From positions 1 through 64,000 of the forward strand of contig JADKBS010000008.1 of NCBI GenBank assembly GCA_016714985.1: a stretch of 64,000 nt of DNA, given 5' to 3'. This DNA is from Saprospiraceae bacterium. GTDB lineage: Bacteria; Bacteroidota; Bacteroidia; Chitinophagales; Saprospiraceae. Below the pieces are notes generated by a model. The model had not been told where the DNA came from and did no database searches. It saw only the letters and a program-made list of their open reading frames with translations. Positions 35,234-44,273 of the stretch are shown in pieces; the stretch's first letter is position 1; every line of letters begins with the position of its first letter. Both the position numbers and the translations under genes were made by a program.

Positions 35234-36580
35234 TCATTCGTGTACCAACTCCAACACCTCCCCGCTATGCTGCCTCTCCTCCACCCCATTCCCATTCATC
35301 AAGGCACGGCCAAGGCTTTCAAAATCGTTGTTCGCCAGCACATCTGCAATGACCGCACGGATGACGGGAACAGAGACGGCATTGCCCATTTGTTTGTAAA
35401 CGGCATTGTCGTCCGGCAAGAGTTTGTAAGTGTCGGGGTAGCCTTGGAGACGGGCACATTCCCTTGGGGTCAGTCGCCGGGGCATTCCGTTTTGCACCAC
35501 GCCCAACCTGTTTGTATCGGAGGCGGTCAGGGTGATGGAAATGCTTTCAGGGTCTAAAAACTTGAATACCTCGAAGGACATATTGCCAGCGACAGGGTTG
35601 TATTTATCCGCATTCTTGCTCAAATAGCCTTTTTCCAACAGCGAATTGATGACCTTTTGAATATCCGCTTTTTTATAGAAAGTTTTAATCTGCTCAATGG
35701 TGAGGGATTTGCCGTCTTGATGGGTGCCGAAAATATGCTTTCGGCGGTTGGCTATCAGCAAGTCCATGAATTCCATCTCATTGGGGGTACAGGCTCCCTT
35801 TGTGCCCAAGTTCCAGGAATGGATGGATTGTCCGCCCCGGTAGTCTATGAGGCGGTATCCGTGGAGCTTGTTCAAGTCCTCGCCGATGACAGCTTTCAAT
35901 TGCTGGACAAAGGTTGGGTTGCAGTGGTATTTTGCATCAACGTTTTGCTCCAAAACATCTTTTATGACTTTCTGGCTTGGGCTGGTATCGAACAAAGTAG
36001 GCTGTGCGCTTTTGATTTTGAATTGATGGGAGTCGGCGGCCCCGGCGTCGGATTGCAAGGTGGTTTTTATGGATTCACCCAGTATGCCCACGATATATAT
36101 CCTGACCCGGTTTTGTGGCACACCGTAATTACTGCTGTTCAACAGGAAATAATTGACGCTATATCCAAGGGTCTTTAGACTGTGGATAATGGTTTCAAAC
36201 GTTCGTCCGTTGTCATGTGTGGTAAGCCCCCTCACGTTTTCCAACAAGAAACCTTTTGGCCTGTATTTGCCCAGTAACCGCTCCACTTCAAAGAATAAAG
36301 TGCCACGGGTATCGCCGAACCCTTTGCGCTTTCCGGCATAAGAAAATGTCTGGCATGGGAAGCCCGCCAGCATAAAATCGAATGCTGGCAGTTCTTCGAT
36401 TTGCCTGACATCGGACAATGGGTTGTGGCCAAAATTAAGCTCGTAAGAGGCACAGGCTTTCTTGTCTATTTCCGACCCAAACACGCAGTTTGTTTCAATT
36501 CCTACACTTTGGCAGGCCTGTTCAAAGCCGAGCCGAATCCCGCCCGTTCCTGCAAACAAGTCAATAAAATCGAACTTCAT
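35234..36580 (-). CDS. C5-cytosine DNA methyltransferase of a type II system
   Basis: A protein of 448 residues with the C5 methyltransferase motifs: I DLFAGTGGIRLGFE (7-20), IV GFPCQTFS with catalytic C76, VI FLLENVRGL (111-119), VIII NRVRIYIVG, IX/X RRLTPRECARLQGYPD and KQMGNAVSVPV. The region of about 180-330 between motifs VIII and IX is long and should hold the target-recognition domain. The recognition sequence cannot be told. Its start overlaps the stop of the upstream gene (36577) by four bases, making a two-gene operon. Confidence 0.93.
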   Translation of the reverse strand: MKFDFIDLFAGTGGIRLGFEQACQSVGIETNCVFGSEIDKKACASYELNFGHNPLSDVRQIEELPAFDFMLAGFPCQTFSYAGKRKGFGDTRGTLFFEVERLLGKYRPKGFLLENVRGLTTHDNGRTFETIIHSLKTLGYSVNYFLLNSSNYGVPQNRVRIYIVGILGESIKTTLQSDAGAADSHQFKIKSAQPTLFDTSPSQKVIKDVLEQNVDAKYHCNPTFVQQLKAVIGEDLNKLHGYRLIDYRGGQSIHSWNLGTKGACTPNEMEFMDLLIANRRKHIFGTHQDGKSLTIEQIKTFYKKADIQKVINSLLEKGYLSKNADKYNPVAGNMSFEVFKFLDPESISITLTASDTNRLGVVQNGMPRRLTPRECARLQGYPDTYKLLPDDNAVYKQMGNAVSVPVIRAVIADVLANNDFESLGRALMNGNGVEERQHSGEVLELVHE

Positions 36581-37590
36581 AGTATGTTTTTTAACCAGTC
36601 TGTTAATACCTTGAATTCTTCAATTGAATAAGCAACCGTGCAATCGCTGTGGCTGCAAATCCTCGCAATGGCCGAAGACCGCTGAAAATTGCCAGCGCCA
36701 TCTATGACATAAGCCACATGATGGCCTGCTTTGTGCAAGGCGATTTGCCTTTCTTCCGCTTGGCTTGCCTTCCGCTCTATGGTGCTATTGGTTGTTACCT
36801 GAAAACTGATTTCGATTCCCGCTTTCTTGCCGTTCCGTTCTACGACAATGTCAAAGGGGATTTCAAGCCCAACGACGGGGATGTTGCCATTCCGCTTTAT
36901 TTTGAAGCTATCGTCCAAGTGCATTTTCAAGAAGTCAACGACTTCCGTTTGGGCAAGTTGCCCTAATCCATTTGCAGATGCACCACCTGTGATGCGGCTG
37001 ACTACGATATATCTTTGCCGGACAAAAGTTGTAAGCAATTCTTCGTTGCCAAGCAATGTTCCTATCTCGCATTTTGAGAGACCAGCTTGGTCGGCTTGCG
37101 CTGAAGTTGAGGCAAACAGCAGCAATACAATCATGTCGCTTAGTAGGTCATCCAGTTCTCTTTTTTCTATTAGCCCACCGCCTTGGATGGCCAATCGTTT
37201 ATTGTTTAACCCGTTGATTGGCAGCTTTTTGAATGCATATTTGTGGTTGCTACCATTCCAAAGGAACTCGATAAAATACTTCCCATCTTGTGAAGTTGGA
37301 AAGATGTCCTTAAACGAACGGCCAAGCCTTTGGATTGGCTCACCGCCGAAATCAGACAAGACCGCCAAATGTTTTAGGAAAAGATTGGCAGGGAATTCAG
37401 CAGCCTTGATTAAGTTGAACACTTGAAATGGACTGCTCTTGCACAAAGCGAGAATGTTCAAAAAATCATCTTGTGTGCTGAGTAACAAAGGCAATTCAGC
37501 AGCAATTGCGTATTTATCCATTAGCACCTCCGGCCACCATTTGGAGGCATTCTTTTCTAATTCTTCAATACTTCTTTGAAACTTGGACAT
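36577..37590 (-). CDS. Probable type II restriction endonuclease
   Basis: A protein of 337 residues directly upstream of, and overlapping, the C5 methyltransferase gene. A PD-(D/E)XK-like core is visible late in the protein: FDIVVERNGKKAGIEISFQV with D247, E260 and Q264 in the expected spacing. A C-terminal VAYVIDGAGNFQR..I resembles the strands after such a core. The N-terminal 230 residues are helical with no known domain. Position and overlap argue for the cognate nuclease; the motif alone would be weak. Confidence 0.7.
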   Translation of the reverse strand: MSKFQRSIEELEKNASKWWPEVLMDKYAIAAELPLLLSTQDDFLNILALCKSSPFQVFNLIKAAEFPANLFLKHLAVLSDFGGEPIQRLGRSFKDIFPTSQDGKYFIEFLWNGSNHKYAFKKLPINGLNNKRLAIQGGGLIEKRELDDLLSDMIVLLLFASTSAQADQAGLSKCEIGTLLGNEELLTTFVRQRYIVVSRITGGASANGLGQLAQTEVVDFLKMHLDDSFKIKRNGNIPVVGLEIPFDIVVERNGKKAGIEISFQVTTNSTIERKASQAEERQIALHKAGHHVAYVIDGAGNFQRSSAIARICSHSDCTVAYSIEEFKVLTDWLKNIL

Positions 37591-37680
37591 ATTTATTTTA
37601 TGTTGGAACTAAATTGATGGCAAAGCTACGTTTATCCAAGCTTAGTTCAAGCATTGCACCGATTATTGTCAAGCTACTTG

Positions 37681-37752
37681 CTCGTTGACGGGCTTGGGTT
37701 AAGGTCTCCAGCCTCACATTCCAAAGTCTAAAACAGGCGTCACAGCGGAGCT
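37681..37752 (+). repeat. 72-bp direct repeat, right copy
   Basis: Matches 35106-35177 over its whole length with about nine differences, mostly transitions. It lies 90 bases upstream of the endonuclease start. Confidence 0.85.
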
Positions 37753-37984
37753 ACCCTGCCAGCAGCTGCGGCTATTGAATGGCAAAATCAACCGGCTGGA
37801 AGTGGAGCTGTAGGCGGAAGGATAAATTGGTTGTTTTTCGATACTATGGAAACGGGGTGGTGCTGTCACGGCGTTGAAGAGGATTTCACTCGTGAAGACA
37901 TGACTCAAAACCATGTCGAACCCGACCGCTGGAAAATTGATAACTTTACTATTGCTTTGCACCAGCAAAAGACAAATCCTATTT

Positions 37985-39844
37985 ATGAAACGAATAAAGC
38001 TGTTTTCCTTTTTCATCCTGACAAATTTTATCGCTGCAAACACCTTTGCCCAGATAAATCATGTGGAACCCCTCAACTGGTGGGTGGGCATGAAAAATCC
38101 CAAGCTCCAACTGCTGATCAATGGTGTCAATATCGGCGAAACAACACCGGTGATTGATTATCCCGGCGTTACCATTATGAAAGTCAACAAAGGTGACAGT
38201 GGGAATTATCTCTTTATTGATTTGTTGATAGCAACAACGGCAGCGCCCGGCAGTTTCGACATCCGTTTCAAAAAACAAGGAAAGGAAGTTGATACCTACC
38301 GCTATGAACTGAAGCGAAGGGAACAGGATGCCGCACAGTTCAAGGGCTTCAATTCATCCGATGCGGTTTATTTAATCGTGCCCGACCGCTTTGCCAATGG
38401 CGATTATGGCAATGACGTGGTGGAAGGCATGCGGGAAAACAAGATTGACCGGAATTTTCCCGGCGGCAGGCATGGTGGCGATATACGGGGCATTATCAAC
38501 CACCTGGATTATATAAAAGACATGGGCTTCACGGCCATCTGGCCCACGCCGATGCTGGAGAATGATATGCCTGCCTATTCCTATCACGGTTATGCCATCA
38601 CCAATCATTATCGGGTTGACCCACGGTACGGAACATTGGAGGAATACCAAGAACTTTCCAATAAAGCCAAGCAAAAGGGATTGAAGCTGATTTTTGATGA
38701 AGTGCTCAACCACACTGGCAGCAATTACTGGTGGATGAACGACCTGCCTTTTAAGGACTGGCTCAATTTTCCCGGTAAATACACTTCGACCAACCACCGC
38801 CGAACTACCAACCAGGATTTATATGCCTCACAATATGACAAGGATTTGTTTAACGAAGGCTGGTTCGATAAAACGATGCCGGATATGAACGGACACAACC
38901 CTTTCATGGCAAATTACCTGATTCAAAATACGATTTGGTGGATTGAAACTTTGCAACTGGGCGGTGTGCGGCAGGATACTTATGGTTATAGCGATAAGGC
39001 ATTTTTAAAAGAATGGAGCTGCGCCGTCATGAACGAATATCCCAATTTCAGCATCATGGGCGAGGAGTGGAGCACCAATCCATTGATCACTTCTTATTGG
39101 CAAAGCGGAAAGAAAAACCATGATGGCTATGATGGCTGCTTGAATACCGTGATGGATTTTCCCTTGCAGGCTGCACTGCTGCAATCATTGAATGGCGACG
39201 AAGGCGAATCCTATAATGCGCCGTTCACCAAATTATATGAAGCACTGGCCAATGATTTTGTCTATCCGAACCCCAACCAATTGTTGCTGTTGGCCGACAA
39301 CCACGACATGAACCGTTTATTCATGCAATTAAAACAGGATGTAGCTTTAACAAAAATGGCACTGACTTATTTGGCCACCATACGAGGCATTCCGCAGCTA
39401 TTTTATGGCACAGAAATACTGATGGACAACACGCCCAATCATAAAAACGACGGCCTTATTCGTTCCGATTTCCCCGGCGGCTGGAAGGAGGATAGCGCCA
39501 ATGGTTTTAACGGAGCAGGCTTGAATGCCGACCAGTTGGCTGTCCAAACGTACCTAAAGCAATTGTTGAACTGGCGGAAAAAGAATCCGGTTATTGCCAA
39601 CGGTGAAACGCTGCATTTTGCGCCATTTGAAGGCATGTACGTTTTCTTCCGGTACAACCCCACAAAAACGGTGATGGTGGTGATGAACAAAAACGATAAG
39701 GCGATGAATGTTGAAACCGGCCGTTTTGCAGAAATACTGAAAGGCAGGGTGCATGCCGTGAATATCCTAACTGGAGAAAAAATGGCGCTGGCCAATTCTT
39801 TTGCTGTTCCGGGGAAGACGGCTTTGGTGCTGGATATAGAATAA
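37985..39844 (+). CDS. Periplasmic GH13 alpha-amylase/neopullulanase (SusA/cyclomaltodextrinase-like)
   Basis: Started at 37985, where the signal peptide begins (MKRIKLFSFFILTNF..FAQ). It has 619 residues. An N-terminal Ig-like domain (cyclomaltodextrinase N type, ..HVEPLNWWVGMKNPKLQLLI.. here cut) is followed by the GH13 barrel: DAVYLIVPDRFANGD, FDEVLNHTG (region I type), GGVRQDTYGY with the Asp nucleophile, IMGEEW with the acid Glu, and LADNHDMNR. A C-terminal beta domain closes it. It degrades starch or maltodextrin in the periplasm. No SusC/SusD pair lies beside it. Confidence 0.92.
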   Translation: MKRIKLFSFFILTNFIAANTFAQINHVEPLNWWVGMKNPKLQLLINGVNIGETTPVIDYPGVTIMKVNKGDSGNYLFIDLLIATTAAPGSFDIRFKKQGKEVDTYRYELKRREQDAAQFKGFNSSDAVYLIVPDRFANGDYGNDVVEGMRENKIDRNFPGGRHGGDIRGIINHLDYIKDMGFTAIWPTPMLENDMPAYSYHGYAITNHYRVDPRYGTLEEYQELSNKAKQKGLKLIFDEVLNHTGSNYWWMNDLPFKDWLNFPGKYTSTNHRRTTNQDLYASQYDKDLFNEGWFDKTMPDMNGHNPFMANYLIQNTIWWIETLQLGGVRQDTYGYSDKAFLKEWSCAVMNEYPNFSIMGEEWSTNPLITSYWQSGKKNHDGYDGCLNTVMDFPLQAALLQSLNGDEGESYNAPFTKLYEALANDFVYPNPNQLLLLADNHDMNRLFMQLKQDVALTKMALTYLATIRGIPQLFYGTEILMDNTPNHKNDGLIRSDFPGGWKEDSANGFNGAGLNADQLAVQTYLKQLLNWRKKNPVIANGETLHFAPFEGMYVFFRYNPTKTVMVVMNKNDKAMNVETGRFAEILKGRVHAVNILTGEKMALANSFAVPGKTALVLDIE

Positions 39845-39953
39845 GAGCAAAGGGATGCGAAAAAGGGTGCGGAAGGTGACATCTATCATGAAGGAGTCGT
39901 TCCATTTATTGTCAAGGGCATCCAACAGCGGGTGAAGGGTTGAGGTATTCCCC

Positions 39954-40701
39954 TCATACCATCCTGAACCGCTTCAAGAACTCCTCCCGCAGCGACTGAC
40001 TGAGCGGCAGGTGCTTGGTGCCAATAATGACATCCCCTTCGGCGACTTCGTCCACATGGGCGAGGTTGACGATATGGGAACGGTGGATGCGCTGGAACTG
40101 GGCAGGCGGTAGCTTGTCCTCCAGCGCTTTCATCGGCATCGTCAACAAATATTCCTTGTGTTGGGTGAAAATGCGGCAATAATTGCGGTCGGCCTCGACG
40201 TAAAGGATGGCATCGAAAACGATTTTCACCATTCGGTCCTTGAAGCACACGAAAATGCGGTCGTCGAGCAGGTAGGTATTTTCCTCCTCCGCTTTCGGGG
40301 CTGTGGAGTTCCTGGTTGGCCTCGGATTCCATGCGGCTGATGGTCAGCTCGATGGCTCGTTGCAGCTCCGTTTTTCGGAACGGTTTGGCTAGGAAAGCGA
40401 ACGGCTTGGTGGCTTTGGCCCGATTGAAGGTGGCATCATCGGAGTTGGCTGTAAGAAAGACAATGGGGAGGTTGTGCTGTTTTTGCAGCAACTCCGCCAA
40501 GGCGATGCCGTCCATTTCACCTTTTAGCCGCACATCGAGCAGGGCAATGTCGGGCAGGTTCTCCTGCACATGTACCAAAGCTTCTTCGGCACGGGGCAGG
40601 ATGGCCGTCACATCATAGCCCAGCTCCGTGAGGAAGAGGGAGATTTTCGCCCCGATGAGCATTTCATCTTCGACGATGAGGATTTTTAGTTTACTTTCCA
40701 T
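39954..40701 (-). pseudogene. LytTR response regulator, one frameshift
   Basis: The first part (to about residue 135) is a receiver domain: KILIVEDEMLIGAK, LLDVRLKGEMDG with phosphoacceptor D56, VFLTANSD, FLAKPF. After SEANQELHSP the frame breaks at the G4 run 40297-40300. Taking one base out joins it to ..KAEEENTYLLDDRIFVCFK and a LytTR DNA-binding domain (IVFDAILYVEADRNYCRIF, QRIHRSHIVNLAHVD), 248 residues in all. It starts directly after the stop of the kinase gene, so the two form an operon. It is likely functional if the indel is an error. Confidence 0.8.
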
Positions 40702-42608
40702 TTATGCCGCCTTTTTTACCTTAAAATCAAGCTGCACAACCATGCCGGTTCCACCATTGGTGCCTTTGACCTCTTCCTTTAATTCCCCACCCAGCTGTCT
40801 GGTTAGCAGTGAGACCAATTGCCCGCCAAAACCGGTGCCGTGAATGACCTCACCCGTTTTCCCGACGCCATCATCGGCGATTTGGAGACTTAGGGTGTTG
40901 GGGTCTTTTTTCTCCAATTTGATTTCAATGTGCCCCTTGCGGCCATCGGGGAAGGCATATTTCAGGGCATTGGTGAGCAGCTCGTTCACGATGAGGCCGA
41001 GCGGTACCGCCGTGTCAATGTCCAGTTCCAATTGGTTCATGGCGCATTCGATGGTCACCCGGTCGTCGGCACCGAAGGAGTCGAGGATGCTCTCGCTGAG
41101 GTTGAGGAAATAGTCCTTCATCTCCACGGCGGCGAGGTTCTCGCGCTGGTACAGTTTCTGGTGTACGATGCCGATGGACTGCACCCGGTTCTGCCCCTCC
41201 TGCATGGCGTCCTTCATGCCGGGTCGTCCACCTGCGCCGATTGCAGCGCCAGCAGGCTCGATACCACTTCGAGGTTGTTCTTCACCCGGTGGTGGATTTC
41301 CTTCAGCAGCAGTTCGTTTTCGGCGTTTTTTGCGGTCAGCAATTCATTGGCCTTTTTTCGGGCAACCCCGTTTTTATAAAAAGAAAAAGCAAATAGCCCC
41401 AACAGCGCAGCGATGCCAATGGAAAGCCACTGCACGGTGCGCTGCTGGCTAAGTTTTGCTGTTTGCGCAGCAATGGTGGCCTCCTTCTGCTCGGTTTCGT
41501 ATTGGGTGCGGAGTTCCGAAATGGCGGCGTCGCTTTGGATGGATGCCGTGCTGTCCCGCATTTTGAGGGCTTTTCGTTGGAACAAAAGGGCGGATTTGTA
41601 GTCGCCGAGTTGCTCGTAAATATTGCTGGTATGCACATAGTTCTCCACCAAATTGTTAATGTCGCCGCTTTCCTCTTGAATCTGGATAGTCTTCAATTGG
41701 TAGGGAAGCGCAGCAGCATAGTTCCCCATGAGTAGGTTCACCTCGCCCAGGTTGGCAGTGGCAGCGTAAGTCCCGCTGGAATAGTTGGCCTTTTCAGCAT
41801 GTTCGAGGCATGCCTTGTAATCGGCCACTGCCTCTTTGTACCTGCCCAGCCTTTTAAATACATTGCCACGGGAATTGTAATGGTCGGCAAGAATGGACTG
41901 CCCCATGTTGAGGCTGCTGGCCAGTGCGATCGCCTCGTTGCAGTACGTCAAGGCCTGCTTATAATCTTCCAAGGCCATGCAGGCATAAGCTGCACTTTGC
42001 AACACACTGGTTTCTTCCTCCTTAAACCCATTTTTTTGACAAATGGCAATGCCTTGCTTGGCATAGTCAAGTGCTTCTTTGGCTTTGCCTTGCCTGTACA
42101 ATACATCCGACACCCTTCCAAGTGCGCTGGCGATGCCCTTCTGGTCGCCAAGCCCTTCCATGATGCGAAGGGCGTCCAAATTGGCCTTCATGGCGGGTTC
42201 GAACTGCCCCTTCCGGTCGTGTACCCAGGCTATTTTGAAGAGGGTCGTGGCCTTTCCCTTTTGGTTGCCAACCGCCTCGTAGCCCTTTATCGCCTTATCG
42301 AAAAACAGGCTGGCGGAGTCCAATTGGCCAAGGTTTGCGTGCATCCGGCCCTGCATTTCCTCAAACTTCGGCAACCACTCCTTGTCGCCCGACTGCTCGG
42401 CGAGGGCCACGCCCTGCTTGGCGTATCCAAGCGCCTTGGCAAAGTCCACCCCGAAGGCCATATTGGTCAACTGGCTCAAGATTTCGAGGTGCTGAGCGCC
42501 GGACTGCGCTGCGGCGAGGCGCTGTTCCAGGCTGTCGAAAGGGCTGTTTTGGCAAAAAATGTAGGTAAGTGGAGCAAGGAAGGATAGGCAGCAAATCAAT
42601 TTTCTCAT
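40702..42608 (-). pseudogene. TPR-containing HisKA_2 sensor histidine kinase, one frameshift
   Basis: Started at 42608 (MRKLICCLSFLAPLTYIFCQ). Six or more TPR repeats fill the exported N-terminal half, then comes a membrane segment (VQWLSIGIAALLGLFAFSFY), then a HisKA_2 domain (LKEIHHRVKNNLEVVSSLLA) and a HATPase (VNELLTNALKYAFPDG, IADDGVGK, GTGFGGQLV). The frame breaks inside HisKA_2 at 41214-41217: ..QVDDPA-stop, while MKDAMQEGQNRVQSIGIVH begins four bases back in the next frame. Adding one base gives 635 residues. The ATGA overlap imitates translational coupling, but the break cuts a single domain. It pairs with the LytTR regulator downstream. Confidence 0.8.
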
Positions 42609-42871
42609 TCTGGACAGGCACATTTTGGTTAGTGAAAATAGCTTCGGTCAACAGGAGCAGGGCTTCGGACAACAAGACCTGTGATTGGGACAATCGGCAA
42701 TTTTTCATAAACAGGGCAGGGGATATTTGTCAAAGAATCAACCAATTGTGAGGGATAAAGATAGTTTTTATGACAATTATCCGGACATCCTTTTTCAAAG
42801 GTTTGATTACAAAAAGTTGAACAGGCGCCTATCAACCATTCCTCTTTCACCAACAAAAACGATTTTCAATC

Positions 42872-43246
42872 ATGAAAAAGCCTTCATTTTTCCTTCTCCT
42901 TCCATTGTTCGCAATGGCAGTTTTCGCCTGCAATAAAGAAGATGATTCCTGCAAAACTACTTACTCCGACGAGGTAAAAGCCATTATTGACAACAGCTGT
43001 GCTTACAGCGGCTGCCACAGCGGGAGCACTGCACCAGCTTGGGTCCCTGAAGGTTCCAAGGACTACACCAACTACGAAGGCATGCTCGACAACCTGAACA
43101 ACGGCAAGTTTGCGGAGCGGGTGCTCGATTTAAAGACCATGCCGCCCGCTGCCAACTTCATCCCGGAAGGCAAACCAACCGAACTCACCGCCGCCGAACT
43201 CGACATCATCAAATGTTGGGTGGAGAGCAAGTACCCAAAGGGTTAA
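42872..43246 (+). CDS. Cytochrome c-like lipoprotein with CX4CH motif
   Basis: A protein of 124 residues with lipoprotein signal FAMAVFAC. The mature part has NSCAYSGCHSGSTAP, a CX4CH heme-binding-like motif in place of CXXCH, then ..LDLKTMPPA.. and ..LTAAELDIIKCWVESKYP at the end, the layout of the small planctomycete-type cytochrome c domains found in Bacteroidota. The Met in KTMPPA is a good axial ligand. It probably carries electrons at the outer face of a membrane. It stands alone between a kinase gene and a secreted-protein gene. Confidence 0.8.
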   Translation: MKKPSFFLLLPLFAMAVFACNKEDDSCKTTYSDEVKAIIDNSCAYSGCHSGSTAPAWVPEGSKDYTNYEGMLDNLNNGKFAERVLDLKTMPPAANFIPEGKPTELTAAELDIIKCWVESKYPKG

Positions 43247-43346
43247 GCAATCGCCTTTCCAATAAATCTGCACACTGCTGCAAGCATCTAAACCGGGGAA
43301 GCCGAAAACCGTCCAGAGTAGGCAATAAAATTTCAATTAAATCGAA

Positions 43347-44174
43347 ATGAAAACGAGCAAAATGTTCTTGTTTGTCGCAATTCTTATTGCCACAATTTCA
43401 ATCACAATCACATCTCATGCCCAAACGTCCAATTCCGAATACGTGGAAGCCACCTACATCAAGGTCACGCCCGGCATGAACGAGAATTACCTGAATGTCA
43501 ACAAGATTCTTAAAAAGCTGAACGATGGTAGGAAGGAGGCAAAGGCCATTAATTTTTGGGGATTGTACAGAAGGGTGTACCCCATCAAGGGAAGTTTTGA
43601 CTTTGATTATGCCATCCTTGAGTTGTTCCCCAGTGGTAAGGAAATGCAGGCCCGCAAGGAGATGACAGCTTGGGATGAACCCATTAAAGGATTAACGGCA
43701 AAGGAAATCTCCTCTTCCATCGGAATATTGAACAACGTTAGAACCGTTGTCGCACGTGATGTTTTCGACCCAAGGTTCGGGGCAGGCAATACGACAACTA
43801 TTACAGTTGTTGGCGACTATGTTTTAAGGTCGAAAATCAGGGTCACCGATGCCAACATGGAAGCCTATGAGAAAACCTTGGAATCGGTAAAGCCGGTGAT
43901 GGAGGAGGCTATTAAAAATGGTAAATTCAAAAGCTGGAACGTGCTGAAACGTGCGATTGCCACCAACGCTGATGGCGACTACGACTTTCTGGTGACCTTT
44001 TACTTCAAGAATTTGGACGACGCCTTGGTCTATTCGAGCGGCAAAGTGACCACTGCCGATGAATTCAAAAAAGTATTCCCAAAAGATGATTATGCCGCTT
44101 TCCGCAGCAAGCAGATTGCGCTTCGGGAAATCATAGGGCAGGAGCTGTGGGAGTTGGTGGAGAAGACGGATTAA
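43347..44174 (+). CDS. Secreted hypothetical protein
   Basis: A protein of 275 residues with signal peptide (MFLFVAILIATISITITSHAQ). The mature part contains two related halves, YVEATYIKVTPGMNENYL.. with NFWGLYRRVYP, and YVLRSKIRVTDANMEAYEK.. with KSWNVLKRAIA. This spacing suggests a tandem dimeric alpha-beta-barrel-like (NIPSNAP/ABM) fold. The function is unknown. It lies 100 bases after the cytochrome lipoprotein and 100 before a T9SS protein. Confidence 0.65.
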   Translation: MKTSKMFLFVAILIATISITITSHAQTSNSEYVEATYIKVTPGMNENYLNVNKILKKLNDGRKEAKAINFWGLYRRVYPIKGSFDFDYAILELFPSGKEMQARKEMTAWDEPIKGLTAKEISSSIGILNNVRTVVARDVFDPRFGAGNTTTITVVGDYVLRSKIRVTDANMEAYEKTLESVKPVMEEAIKNGKFKSWNVLKRAIATNADGDYDFLVTFYFKNLDDALVYSSGKVTTADEFKKVFPKDDYAAFRSKQIALREIIGQELWELVEKTD

Positions 44175-44273
44175 GGAACCAACATAATCCCCGCCACTTC
44201 GAGGCGTCACCGCTGGGACGCTTCTGAATCCTTTTAAAATTATTGCCTACTCATCTTTTCAAAACATTTTCCA

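Noticed and set aside
35106..37752. 72-bp repeats as integrase att sites
   Set aside because: No integrase or tRNA gene is present, and the divergence between copies is higher than expected for a recent site-specific insertion.
41214..41217. Two coupled genes (split kinase) by ATGA overlap
   Set aside because: The break cuts through the HisKA_2 domain, and one added base restores a single normal kinase.
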